Shown in pieces: positions 1-6,076 of a stretch of DNA of 6,220 bases (positions are counted from its first letter, which is position 1; every line of letters starts with the position of its first letter). A model generated the notes under the pieces. It saw only the letters and a list, made by a program, of their open reading frames with translations, did no database searches and was not told where the DNA came from. Where the stretch lies: the NCBI GenBank assembly GCA_016872225.1, contig VHAW01000100.1:1-6220 (forward strand), written 5' to 3'. The translations under genes and the position numbers were made by a program. Source of the DNA: Sphingomonadales bacterium (lineage in GTDB: Bacteria > Bacteroidota > Bacteroidia > UBA7662).

Positions 1-81
1 TTGCATCCCCGCAGTGCAGGGGGCTTGCTGGTCGAACTTTGCCAACCAAGGCAAGATAGCGGTTCGTCCTCTGTCGCTTAA
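1..81 (+). CDS. mce: Methylmalonyl-CoA epimerase (VOC family), 3' end only
   Basis: Frame 1 is open from the window edge to a TAA at 79-81 and gives the last 26 residues of a protein. The segment HPRSAGGLLVELCQ (residues 2-15 of the fragment) matches the C-terminal strand of methylmalonyl-CoA epimerases, which typically read HP(K/R)-x-x-GG-V/L-L-V-E-L. The Glu at 34-36 corresponds to the family's last metal ligand. The enzyme interconverts (S)- and (R)-methylmalonyl-CoA in the cytoplasm, between propionyl-CoA carboxylase or methylmalonyl-CoA mutase steps. After the conserved strand comes a short polar tail rich in Ser (SGSSSVA), probably disordered. The gene converges on kbl and the two stop codons overlap. 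The family call is inferred from one motif; another VOC protein such as a glyoxalase-like epimerase is possible because the metal-binding N-terminal part is outside the window. Confidence 0.68.
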   Translation: MHPRSAGGLLVELCQPRQDSGSSSVA

Positions 82-85
82 GCGA
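74..85. repeat. Perfect 12-bp palindrome across two convergent stop codons
   Basis: TCGCTTAAGCGA is identical to its reverse complement. Its TTAA core holds the TAA of the epimerase (79-81, + strand) and the TAA of kbl (80-78, - strand), so both genes end in the same bases TCGCTTAA. In RNA from either strand it could fold as a 4-bp UCGC/GCGA stem with a UUAA loop. On the + strand it is followed by TTTGTT; on the - strand no T-run follows. A role as a weak two-way terminator is possible but not shown. Confidence 0.6.
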
Positions 86-1298
86 TTTGTTCGACTGGGA
101 TCACGCCGAGGCTGCGGCCAACTTTGCCGAAGGCGTTAATGACCTTTTGCAATTGTTCGGTGGAATGTGCCGCGGATAGTTGAACCCGAATGCGGGCCAG
201 GCCTTGCGGGACGACCGGGTAAAAGAAACCGATGACATACACCCCTTCAGCTAACAAGTCATCGGCCATGCGTTGGCTCAAGGCGGCATCGTAGAGCATG
301 ATGGGGACGATGGCAGATGGCCCATCGTGAATATCAAAGCCGAGTTCCAGGATTCCTTTTTTGAAGAAGCGCACGTTTGCGGCCAGTTTGAGAGGCAATT
401 CGTTGCTTTCCTCCAGCATGCGGAAAACTTCCAGTGAAGCACCGACGATGGCCGGAGCCAGGGAATTGCTGAACAAATAAGGTCTGGAACGCTGCCGTAA
501 CATTTCAATCATTTCTTTGCGCCCGGTGGTGTATCCGCCCATAGCGCCTCCCAAGGCTTTGCCCAGGGTACCGGTCACTAAATCAATTTGCCCGTGCACT
601 CCACAAAGCTCCGGGGTTCCACGCCCAGTTTGGCCCAGAAAGCCTGCCGCATGGCATTCATCGACCATGGTCATGGCGCCGTAGGTTTTGGCCAAATTAA
701 CGATACGATCCAGTTGGGCCACATAACCGTCCATGCTGAAGACCCCGTCCGTAACAATCAACACATTTTCGTGACCTGCATTCCGGCATTGAACAAGGCA
801 GGCTTCAAGCTCTTCCATGTTGTTGTTCGCGTAACGGTAACGGTGGGCTTTGCATAGGCGCACGCCGTCGATGATGGAGGCATGGTTGAAGGCATCGCTG
901 ATGATGGCGTCTTTTTCTCCTAACAAAGACTCAAATACCCCTCCGTTCGCATCAAAAGCTGCGGCGTACAGGATACTATCCTGCGTTCCATAAAACCGCG
1001 CGATGGTTTGTTCAAGGTCTTTATGAATATCCTGGGTTCCGCAAATGAAGCGCACGGAACTCATTCCAAAGCCATGAGAATCAAGCGCTTTATGCGCCGC
1101 CTCCAAGACCCGGGGATGGCTCGAAAGGCCGAGGTAATTATTTGCGCAACAATTAATCGCCGTTCGTCCATCGCTTAACGTAATTTCCGCAGCTTGGGGA
1201 GAAACCATGACCCGTTCCTTTTTGTAAAGACCCTGTTCATGCAATTTGGACAATTCTTGCTGCAAATGGATTTGCAGGCCTTCGGAGTATGACTTCAT
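78..1298 (-). CDS. kbl: Glycine C-acetyltransferase (2-amino-3-ketobutyrate CoA ligase)
   Basis: A complete 406-residue cytoplasmic PLP enzyme of the alpha-oxoamine synthase family (fold type I aminotransferase). Kbl cleaves 2-amino-3-oxobutyrate, the product of threonine dehydrogenase, with CoA to give glycine and acetyl-CoA. Visible landmarks: NNYLGLSSHP at 53-62; SSVRFICGTQD at 80-90, wording typical of Kbl rather than of AONS (BioF), ALAS or serine palmitoyltransferase; FNHAS with the PLP-stacking His139; VTDGVFSMDG near 182-191; DECHAAG with Asp213 and His216; and TLGKALGG with the Schiff-base Lys247. Length is close to the usual 395-400, with a few extra C-terminal residues (VIPVEQIA). 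The ATG at 1298-1296 lies 14 bp after the obgE stop with no clear Shine-Dalgarno sequence, so it is probably the last gene of adk-obgE-kbl. Its stop overlaps that of the convergent epimerase gene. No tdh is in the window. Confidence 0.95.
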   Translation of the reverse strand: MKSYSEGLQIHLQQELSKLHEQGLYKKERVMVSPQAAEITLSDGRTAINCCANNYLGLSSHPRVLEAAHKALDSHGFGMSSVRFICGTQDIHKDLEQTIARFYGTQDSILYAAAFDANGGVFESLLGEKDAIISDAFNHASIIDGVRLCKAHRYRYANNNMEELEACLVQCRNAGHENVLIVTDGVFSMDGYVAQLDRIVNLAKTYGAMTMVDECHAAGFLGQTGRGTPELCGVHGQIDLVTGTLGKALGGAMGGYTTGRKEMIEMLRQRSRPYLFSNSLAPAIVGASLEVFRMLEESNELPLKLAANVRFFKKGILELGFDIHDGPSAIVPIMLYDAALSQRMADDLLAEGVYVIGFFYPVVPQGLARIRVQLSAAHSTEQLQKVINAFGKVGRSLGVIPVEQIA

Positions 1299-1312
1299 AA
1301 CATTTTGGTTTA

Positions 1313-2308
1313 TTACGAATCCTGGATGGTTTTCCAGATCAAATCTTTGAGTTCAACAAGACCGTGCCCGCTGATGGCTGAGATAAAAACAGATGGTATA
1401 TCGGCCGGTAGTTCCTGGCTCATGGCTTGTCGTAATTCCTCGTCAGTAAGGTCGGCTTTGCTGACGGCAAGGAGGCGGTTTTTGGTGAGCAGTTGCGGAT
1501 TGTATTGGTCTAGTTCGCTGAGGAGGATGCGATACTGTTCGGCAATGGAATCCGCGTCGGCCGGGATTACAAAGAGCAGCACGGAATTGCGTTCGATGTG
1601 CCTAAGAAAGCGATGGCCTAATCCTTTGCCGGTATGGGCTCCTTCGATCAAGCCGGGAATATCCGCCATCACAAAGGAACGGTAATCGCGATAAGGAACG
1701 ATACCCAAATTTGGTACGAGCGTTGTGAAGGGATAATCGGCGATTTCAGGTTTGGCGGCAGATATGGAGGCCAAGAGCGTGCTTTTGCCCGCATTTGGGA
1801 AGCCTACCAATCCCACATCGGCAAGGAGTTTTAACTCCAAAATATGCCAAATCTCTTGACCAGGTTCCCCAGGTTGAGCAAAGCGGGGCGTTTGCTTTGT
1901 CGCGCTTTTGAAATGGTGGTTGCCTTGACCTCCCCGGCCTCCAGGCAGGAGAATGGCTTCCTCCCCGTCGGAGGTGATTTCCAATAATTTTTCACCGGTT
2001 TCGGCTTCTCTAGCTACCGTCCCCAAAGGCACTTCCAGCACGATGTCGGCGCCTTGGGCCCCTGTTTTGAGACCCGAAGAACCGTGGACACCAGGCTCTG
2101 CGATGATATGTTTTCGGTATTTCAGGTGCAGCAAAGTCCACAATTGGGCATTTCCCTTGAGGATGATATGCCCTCCCCGACCCCCATCCCCTCCGTCCGG
2201 ACCACCTTTGGCTGTGAATTTGTCCCGGTGGAAATGGACCGAACCAGCCCCTCCATGCCCAGAACGGCAGCAAATTTTGACGTAATCGACAAAGTTGGCT
2301 TCAGCCAC
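1313..2308 (-). CDS. obgE: Obg family GTPase (ribosome assembly/stress GTPase)
   Basis: A complete 331-residue protein. Obg proteins are essential GTPases that bind the 50S subunit late in its maturation and link growth to ppGpp. The glycine-rich Obg domain covers about 1-160, with GGPDGGDGGRGG at 35-46 and GGRGGQGN at 123-130. The G domain follows: G1 GFPNAGKST at 169-177, G2 with DYPFTT at 191-196, G3 DIPG at 216-219, G4 SKAD at 283-286 and G5 SAI at 310-312. It stops just after the G domain, so the C-terminal OCT domain of some Obg proteins is absent. G4 has Ser where the classical NKxD has Asn. The start is GTG (2308-2306), supported by the usual N-terminus (NFVDYVKI at 5-12) and an AAAGGG seven to twelve bases upstream; no in-frame ATG precedes it closely. 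It lies 52 bp after adk and 14 bp before kbl, probably cotranscribed. Confidence 0.97.
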   Translation of the reverse strand: MAEANFVDYVKICCRSGHGGAGSVHFHRDKFTAKGGPDGGDGGRGGHIILKGNAQLWTLLHLKYRKHIIAEPGVHGSSGLKTGAQGADIVLEVPLGTVAREAETGEKLLEITSDGEEAILLPGGRGGQGNHHFKSATKQTPRFAQPGEPGQEIWHILELKLLADVGLVGFPNAGKSTLLASISAAKPEIADYPFTTLVPNLGIVPYRDYRSFVMADIPGLIEGAHTGKGLGHRFLRHIERNSVLLFVIPADADSIAEQYRILLSELDQYNPQLLTKNRLLAVSKADLTDEELRQAMSQELPADIPSVFISAISGHGLVELKDLIWKTIQDS

Positions 2309-2360
2309 GGGGGGTCCCTTTCTTAAAGAGGTTGAATTTTCTTAATGTTTAGAGTCAAGA

Positions 2361-2969
2361 TTATACAGGGGTTGATTCGCCATTCCCTGCCGAACTTGAT
2401 CCAGTATTCAAAGCCGCTTGAATTCTCAGGTAAATGGAATCCATGGAGCCACGACCGTCAATTTCTTTAAATTTATGCTGGCTTCGGTAATAATCTGCCA
2501 CAGCGGCAGATTTGCGCAAATACTCTTCAAGACGTTGCTCGATAATTCCTCGGTCTTGATCGTCCGTTCGGCCGGAGTCTTGGCCGCGTAGCAACAGCCT
2601 TTCGATAAGTTCCTGACGGGGAACGGTCATGGAAATCATGCAATGAATGGAAGTCCCAAGATCTTGCAACAGGTTATCCAGAGCCTCAGCTTGTGCAATG
2701 GTGCGGGGAAACCCGTCAAAAATGAAGCCTGAAGCATCAGGATTGCCCTGTAATTTGCTTTTGATCATACCGATGACCACTTCGTCCGGCACCAGGATTC
2801 CTGCATCCATCAAGGATTTGGCTTCAAGACCCAAGGCAGATCCTGCGGCAATTTCGGACCTCAACAAATCCCCGGTGGACAAGTGCAGCAAACCCATGTC
2901 TCGGGTCAAATATTGGGACTGGGTGCCTTTGCCAACACCCGGTGGTCCAAAGAGAACAAGATTTAACAT
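2361..2969 (-). CDS. adk: Adenylate kinase
   Basis: A 202-residue cytoplasmic nucleoside monophosphate kinase that catalyses ATP + AMP = 2 ADP. The P-loop GPPGVGKGT is at 8-16 with Lys14. AMP-site motifs are STGDLLR at 31-37 and FDGFPRT at 84-90. The LID region near 124-150 is of the short type, with SGRTDD at 132-137 and no zinc-binding cysteines. Residues 189-202 form a Ser/Gly-rich tail (TGSSSAGNGESTPV) beyond the last helix, probably disordered. I chose the ATG at 2969-2967, giving the normal MLNLVLFGPPG opening. The frame also allows a TTG at 2978, adding Met-Glu-Arg, but that codon is part of a likely promoter box. adk heads the leftward cluster and is divergent from gcvP. In many Bacteroidota hpt precedes adk; it does not here. 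Confidence 0.96.
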   Translation of the reverse strand: MLNLVLFGPPGVGKGTQSQYLTRDMGLLHLSTGDLLRSEIAAGSALGLEAKSLMDAGILVPDEVVIGMIKSKLQGNPDASGFIFDGFPRTIAQAEALDNLLQDLGTSIHCMISMTVPRQELIERLLLRGQDSGRTDDQDRGIIEQRLEEYLRKSAAVADYYRSQHKFKEIDGRGSMDSIYLRIQAALNTGSSSAGNGESTPV

Positions 2970-2975
2970 ACGTTC

Positions 2976-2983
2976 CAAAAGTA
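2976..2983 (-). promoter_or_regulatory. Candidate -7 box for adk-obgE-kbl
   Basis: Read leftward, this is TACTTTTG, an exact match to the Bacteroidota sigma-A -7 consensus TAnnTTTG. The last G is six bases before the chosen adk ATG, so transcription would start at or next to the start codon and leave little or no leader. No TTTG -33 element is seen 19-21 bases upstream, so the support is the -7 box and its place in a short divergent spacer. A chance match is possible. Confidence 0.4.
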
Positions 2984-3027
2984 CGAAACAAGGGTAGGGG
3001 CAGAGAGGTTATCACGATGCAAGAACT

Positions 3028-3035
3028 TAATTTTG
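3028..3035 (+). promoter_or_regulatory. Candidate -7 box for gcvP
   Basis: TAATTTTG matches the Bacteroidota -7 consensus TAnnTTTG exactly. It ends 18 bases before the gcvP ATG, predicting a leader of roughly 10-14 bases. No good -33 TTTG is found at the usual distance (around 3004-3010 the sequence is AGAGGTT). The leader bases CCTATTCTCTGAACT contain no Shine-Dalgarno sequence, as is common in this phylum. The leader is too short for a glycine riboswitch. Confidence 0.45.
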
Positions 3036-3053
3036 CGCCCTATTCTCTGAACT

Positions 3054-5966
3054 ATGTCTCAATCCTCTCTTCTGAATGTTCCTCATGATGCATTTATTCG
3101 GCGACATATAGGCGTCAATGCCCAAGCTTTGCCTACGATGTTGAATGCTGTCGGGGCTTCTTCGTTGGATCAATTGATCGAAGAGACCATCCCTGTCGGT
3201 ATCCGTATGGGGACGGAAATGGAGCTGCCGGCTCCGTTGACGGAGCAGGAACTTCTCGCCGAATTGGCGCATATCGGGGCCAAGAACGCCCTTTACCAGA
3301 ATTATATCGGGGGGGGGTATTACGGGACTCTGCTTCCCGGGGTAATTCAAAGAAACATTCTTGAAAATCCAGGCTGGTACACCCAGTATACTCCCTACCA
3401 GGCAGAAATTGCCCAAGGTCGTTTGGAGGCGCTGCTTAATTTTCAAACGATGGTCTGCGATTTGACGGGTATGGAAATCGCCAATGCTTCTTTGTTGGAT
3501 GAGTCCACGGCTGCTGCCGAGGCGATGTTGATGCTATACGCTCAACGCAAAAATGCCAATCGCAACAAAATATTTGTTTCTCAAAAATGCTTTCCGCAAA
3601 CCAAAGCTGTGTTAGCAACGAGAGCAGAACCCATTGGAATTGAAATTGTTACTGGAAAGGTAGAAGACTTCGATTACAGTTCCGATTATTTTGCTTGCAT
3701 TTTTCAGTATCCTGATGGCTACGGAAAGGTCAGGGATTATGCGCCGATCTGTGAAAAAGCACAAGCTGCAGGTATTACCACCGCGGTGATTGCAGATTTA
3801 ATGGCCTTGGTTTTGTTGCCATCCCCCGGTTCATGGGGAGCCGATGTGGTCGTGGGATCTGCACAGCGCTTCGGGGTTCCCATGGGATACGGTGGACCGC
3901 ACGCGGCGTTTTTTGCGACCCGCGATGCGTACAAAAGGCATATTCCAGGACGACTCATTGGCGTGAGCATGGACGCTGAGGGCCGCACCGCTTATCGAAT
4001 GGCTTTGCAGACCAGAGAGCAACATATTCGACGCGATAAAGCAACCTCCAACATCTGTACCGCGCAGGTTTTGTTAGCCATTATCGCTTCCATGTATGCA
4101 GTTTACCATGGGCCGGATGGATTGAAGGCCATTGCTAGGCGAATTCACCGCAGGGCGAGGGTTCTTGATGCTTCCCTGAGGGCTTTGGGGTTTGTGCCTT
4201 TGAACGATTGTTATTTTGATACCTTGGTCATCGAGGCGGATCAAGAATCTTTGGACAAAGTCCGTGTGATTGCTGAAACCAAAGGAATTAATCTTAATTT
4301 CCTCGTGAAAGGTCAGGTGGGGATTTCGGTGGATGAAACAACTTCGCTGCAAGATCTCTCACAAGTCGTCTCTGTCTTTGCGGCGATCACTAACGGTTTG
4401 CAAGCCGATGTCGTGACTTTGGATCAAACGATGGATCCTGTGGGCTCATCCGCGTTGCATAATCTTTTCACCGAAAGAAAAGATTTTATTCTGCAGCACC
4501 CGGTCTTTCATCGCTATCATAGTGAGCACGAATTGTTGCGTTATATCAAAAGATTAGAGAGCAAAGATTTATCCCTTTGCCATTCCATGATTGCCCTGGG
4601 ATCTTGTACCATGAAGCTTAATGCTTCGTCCGAAATGATGCCCATCTCCTGGCCTAGCTTTGGTCATATTCACCCTTTTGCCCCTGTAAGTCAGACCATT
4701 GGTTACCAACAAATTTTTCAGGAATTGACCCAATACTTACGTCAAGTTACGGGTTTTGCTGAGGTTAGTCTTCAGCCCAATTCAGGAGCACAAGGGGAGT
4801 ACACGGGCTTGATGGTTATCCGAGCCTATCATCGATCCAAGGGGGATTATCATCGTAACATTGCCTTAATTCCATCATCCGCACACGGTACCAATCCGGC
4901 ATCAGCGGTTATGGCTGGCATGCAGGTGGTGGTTGTGGCCTGCGATGATCAAGGCAATGTGGACATGGAAGATTTGAAAGCCAAAGCAGAGAAAAATGGA
5001 GCCAACCTTTCATGCTTGATGGTGACCTATCCCAGTACCCACGGGGTATTTGAAGGTCATATTCGCGAAATCTGCGAGGTGATTCACCGTCATGGTGGCC
5101 AGGTGTATATGGATGGTGCCAACATGAATGCTCAGGTTGGTCTCACATCACCCGCTTTGATTGGCGCAGATGTCTGTCACCTGAATCTTCACAAGACTTT
5201 CTGTATCCCGCACGGTGGCGGCGGACCCGGTATGGGACCGATCGGTGTGGCTCCTCAACTTGCTCCGTTTTTGCCAGGCCATCCTGTAGTTGCTTGCGGG
5301 GGATCAGAAGCTATTGGCCCAGTATCAGCTGCCCCTTGGGGGAGCGCCTCCATCCTGCTCATCTCGTATGCCTACATTCGAATGATGGGTGCAATGGGTC
5401 TTACAGAGGCCACTCGGTATGCTATTCTCAACGCAAACTATATTATGTGCAGGTTACGAGGCGCTTACCCGGTTCTTTACACGAATTCCAATAATCGTTG
5501 TGCGCACGAAATGATTTTGGATTTCAGGCCTTTTAAGGCATCGGCTGGAATTGAAGTGGAGGATGTGGCCAAACGCCTTATGGACTACGGATATCACGCA
5601 CCTACCGTTTCCTTTCCGGTGGCCGGCACGGTGATGGTTGAGCCCACGGAGGCTGAAAGCTTGGAGGAATTGGATCGTTTTTGTGAGGCCATGCTTTCTA
5701 TTCGGGCTGAAATTGCCGAAATAGAGCAAGGCCTGGCCGATAGGATTCAAAACGTTCTCAAAAATGCCCCTCACACGGCGATGAGCCTGGTTCAAGAGCC
5801 TTGGGATAGACCTTACAGCCGACAAAAAGCCGTGTACCCGGCAGTTTGGTCAGCCCAGAATAAATTTTGGCCTTCGGTGGCCCGCATCGACAATACCTAC
5901 GGAGATCGAAATTTGGTTTGTTCCTGCCCGCCTATGGAGTTTTATGAGGCCAGTTTGGTACATTGA
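3054..5966 (+). CDS. gcvP: Glycine dehydrogenase (decarboxylating), glycine cleavage P-protein
   Basis: A complete 970-residue P-protein. This PLP enzyme decarboxylates glycine and passes the aminomethyl group to the lipoyl arm of the H-protein, the first step of the glycine cleavage system. It is the single-chain type (E. coli 957 residues), with both halves that other bacteria split into GcvPA and GcvPB. N-terminal half: FIRRHIG at 14-20, NYIGGGYYG at 83-91 followed by the ENPGWYTQYTPYQ block, and SAQRFGVPMGYGGPHAAFF from 269. C-terminal half: GSCTMKLN at 516-523, SAHGTNPASA near 609-618, and HKTFCIPHGGGGPGMGP with the PLP-binding Lys714. The protein ends with YGDRNLVCSC from 949. The ATG at 3054 gives the normal N-terminus and has no Shine-Dalgarno sequence. 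No gcvT or gcvH is adjacent, so the other subunits must lie elsewhere. The conserved Gly86-88 are encoded by a run of nine G. Confidence 0.98.
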   Translation: MSQSSLLNVPHDAFIRRHIGVNAQALPTMLNAVGASSLDQLIEETIPVGIRMGTEMELPAPLTEQELLAELAHIGAKNALYQNYIGGGYYGTLLPGVIQRNILENPGWYTQYTPYQAEIAQGRLEALLNFQTMVCDLTGMEIANASLLDESTAAAEAMLMLYAQRKNANRNKIFVSQKCFPQTKAVLATRAEPIGIEIVTGKVEDFDYSSDYFACIFQYPDGYGKVRDYAPICEKAQAAGITTAVIADLMALVLLPSPGSWGADVVVGSAQRFGVPMGYGGPHAAFFATRDAYKRHIPGRLIGVSMDAEGRTAYRMALQTREQHIRRDKATSNICTAQVLLAIIASMYAVYHGPDGLKAIARRIHRRARVLDASLRALGFVPLNDCYFDTLVIEADQESLDKVRVIAETKGINLNFLVKGQVGISVDETTSLQDLSQVVSVFAAITNGLQADVVTLDQTMDPVGSSALHNLFTERKDFILQHPVFHRYHSEHELLRYIKRLESKDLSLCHSMIALGSCTMKLNASSEMMPISWPSFGHIHPFAPVSQTIGYQQIFQELTQYLRQVTGFAEVSLQPNSGAQGEYTGLMVIRAYHRSKGDYHRNIALIPSSAHGTNPASAVMAGMQVVVVACDDQGNVDMEDLKAKAEKNGANLSCLMVTYPSTHGVFEGHIREICEVIHRHGGQVYMDGANMNAQVGLTSPALIGADVCHLNLHKTFCIPHGGGGPGMGPIGVAPQLAPFLPGHPVVACGGSEAIGPVSAAPWGSASILLISYAYIRMMGAMGLTEATRYAILNANYIMCRLRGAYPVLYTNSNNRCAHEMILDFRPFKASAGIEVEDVAKRLMDYGYHAPTVSFPVAGTVMVEPTEAESLEELDRFCEAMLSIRAEIAEIEQGLADRIQNVLKNAPHTAMSLVQEPWDRPYSRQKAVYPAVWSAQNKFWPSVARIDNTYGDRNLVCSCPPMEFYEASLVH
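3309..3317 (+). repeat. Nine-G homopolymer inside gcvP
   Basis: Nine consecutive G bases encode Gly86-Gly87-Gly88 of the P-protein as GGG GGG GGG. The frame continues correctly into Tyr89-Tyr90-Gly91, so the length shown is the functional one. Such tracts are prone to slippage and to sequencing error; loss or gain of one base would cut the protein after about 90 residues. Confidence 0.85.
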
Positions 5967-5995
5967 GCCCGTTGGGGTTTATCTTTATTCATTCT
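5966..5995 (+). terminator. Weak terminator-like hairpin after gcvP
   Basis: Beginning at the last base of the gcvP stop codon, AGCCC (5966-5970) can pair with GGGTT (5975-5979) around a GTTG loop, including one G-T wobble. It is followed by a T-rich stretch (TATCTTTATTCATTC). The stem is only five pairs and the T-run is interrupted, so this is a modest candidate for an intrinsic terminator of gcvP. Confidence 0.35.
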
Positions 5996-6076
5996 TATAA
6001 ATACCAAGACATTTACCCTTTTCTATTAATTCTTGTTCTTCTCTTAATTTTTGTTTAACTCCTTAAAACGATCCAT
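5980..6076 (+). other. AT-rich spacer upstream of exported-protein gene
   Basis: This spacer is much more AT-rich than the flanking genes and rich in T and C on the + strand. It presumably carries the promoter of the gene starting at 6077. The nearest match to the Bacteroidota -7 box is TAATTTTTG at 6045-6053, which has one base too many between TA and TTTG. No open frame, RNA gene or strong inverted repeat was seen. An A-rich stretch (TTAAAACGATCC) sits just before the next start codon in place of a Shine-Dalgarno sequence. Confidence 0.3.

Noticed and set aside
39..54. Inverted repeat TTGCC-AACCAA-GGCAA as a kbl terminator
   Set aside because: The stem is only five pairs, no T-run follows on the - strand, and it falls inside the epimerase coding frame.
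827..846. Short tandem repeat GTAACG-GTAACG in kbl
   Set aside because: It simply encodes Arg-Tyr-Arg-Tyr in the conserved kbl frame and is too short to be a functional repeat.
588..857. 89-codon + strand open frame within kbl
   Set aside because: It is antisense to the PLP-binding core of Kbl and resembles no known protein.
2054..2326. Long + strand open frames opposite obgE (also 1953-2285 and 1305-1685)
   Set aside because: They lie antisense to a well-conserved GTPase. The glycine-rich Obg domain, read backwards, gives Pro/Ser-rich open frames with no recognisable domain.
2976..2978. TTG start codon giving a 205-residue adenylate kinase
   Set aside because: The ATG three codons later gives the standard N-terminus right before the P-loop, and the TTG forms the end of a TAnnTTTG box.
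2970..3053. Glycine riboswitch upstream of gcvP
   Set aside because: The whole spacer is 84 bp and the likely leader is under 20 bases, too short for a glycine aptamer; no paired-aptamer motifs are visible.
5454..5825. 123-codon open frame on the - strand inside gcvP
   Set aside because: The gcvP frame here is fully conserved in sequence with known P-proteins; the antisense product has no recognisable motif and is a shadow.
6045..6053. TAATTTTTG as a firm -7 promoter box for the last gene
   Set aside because: It has one base too many between TA and TTTG and no TTTG at the proper distance upstream, so it is mentioned only as a weak candidate within the spacer entry.
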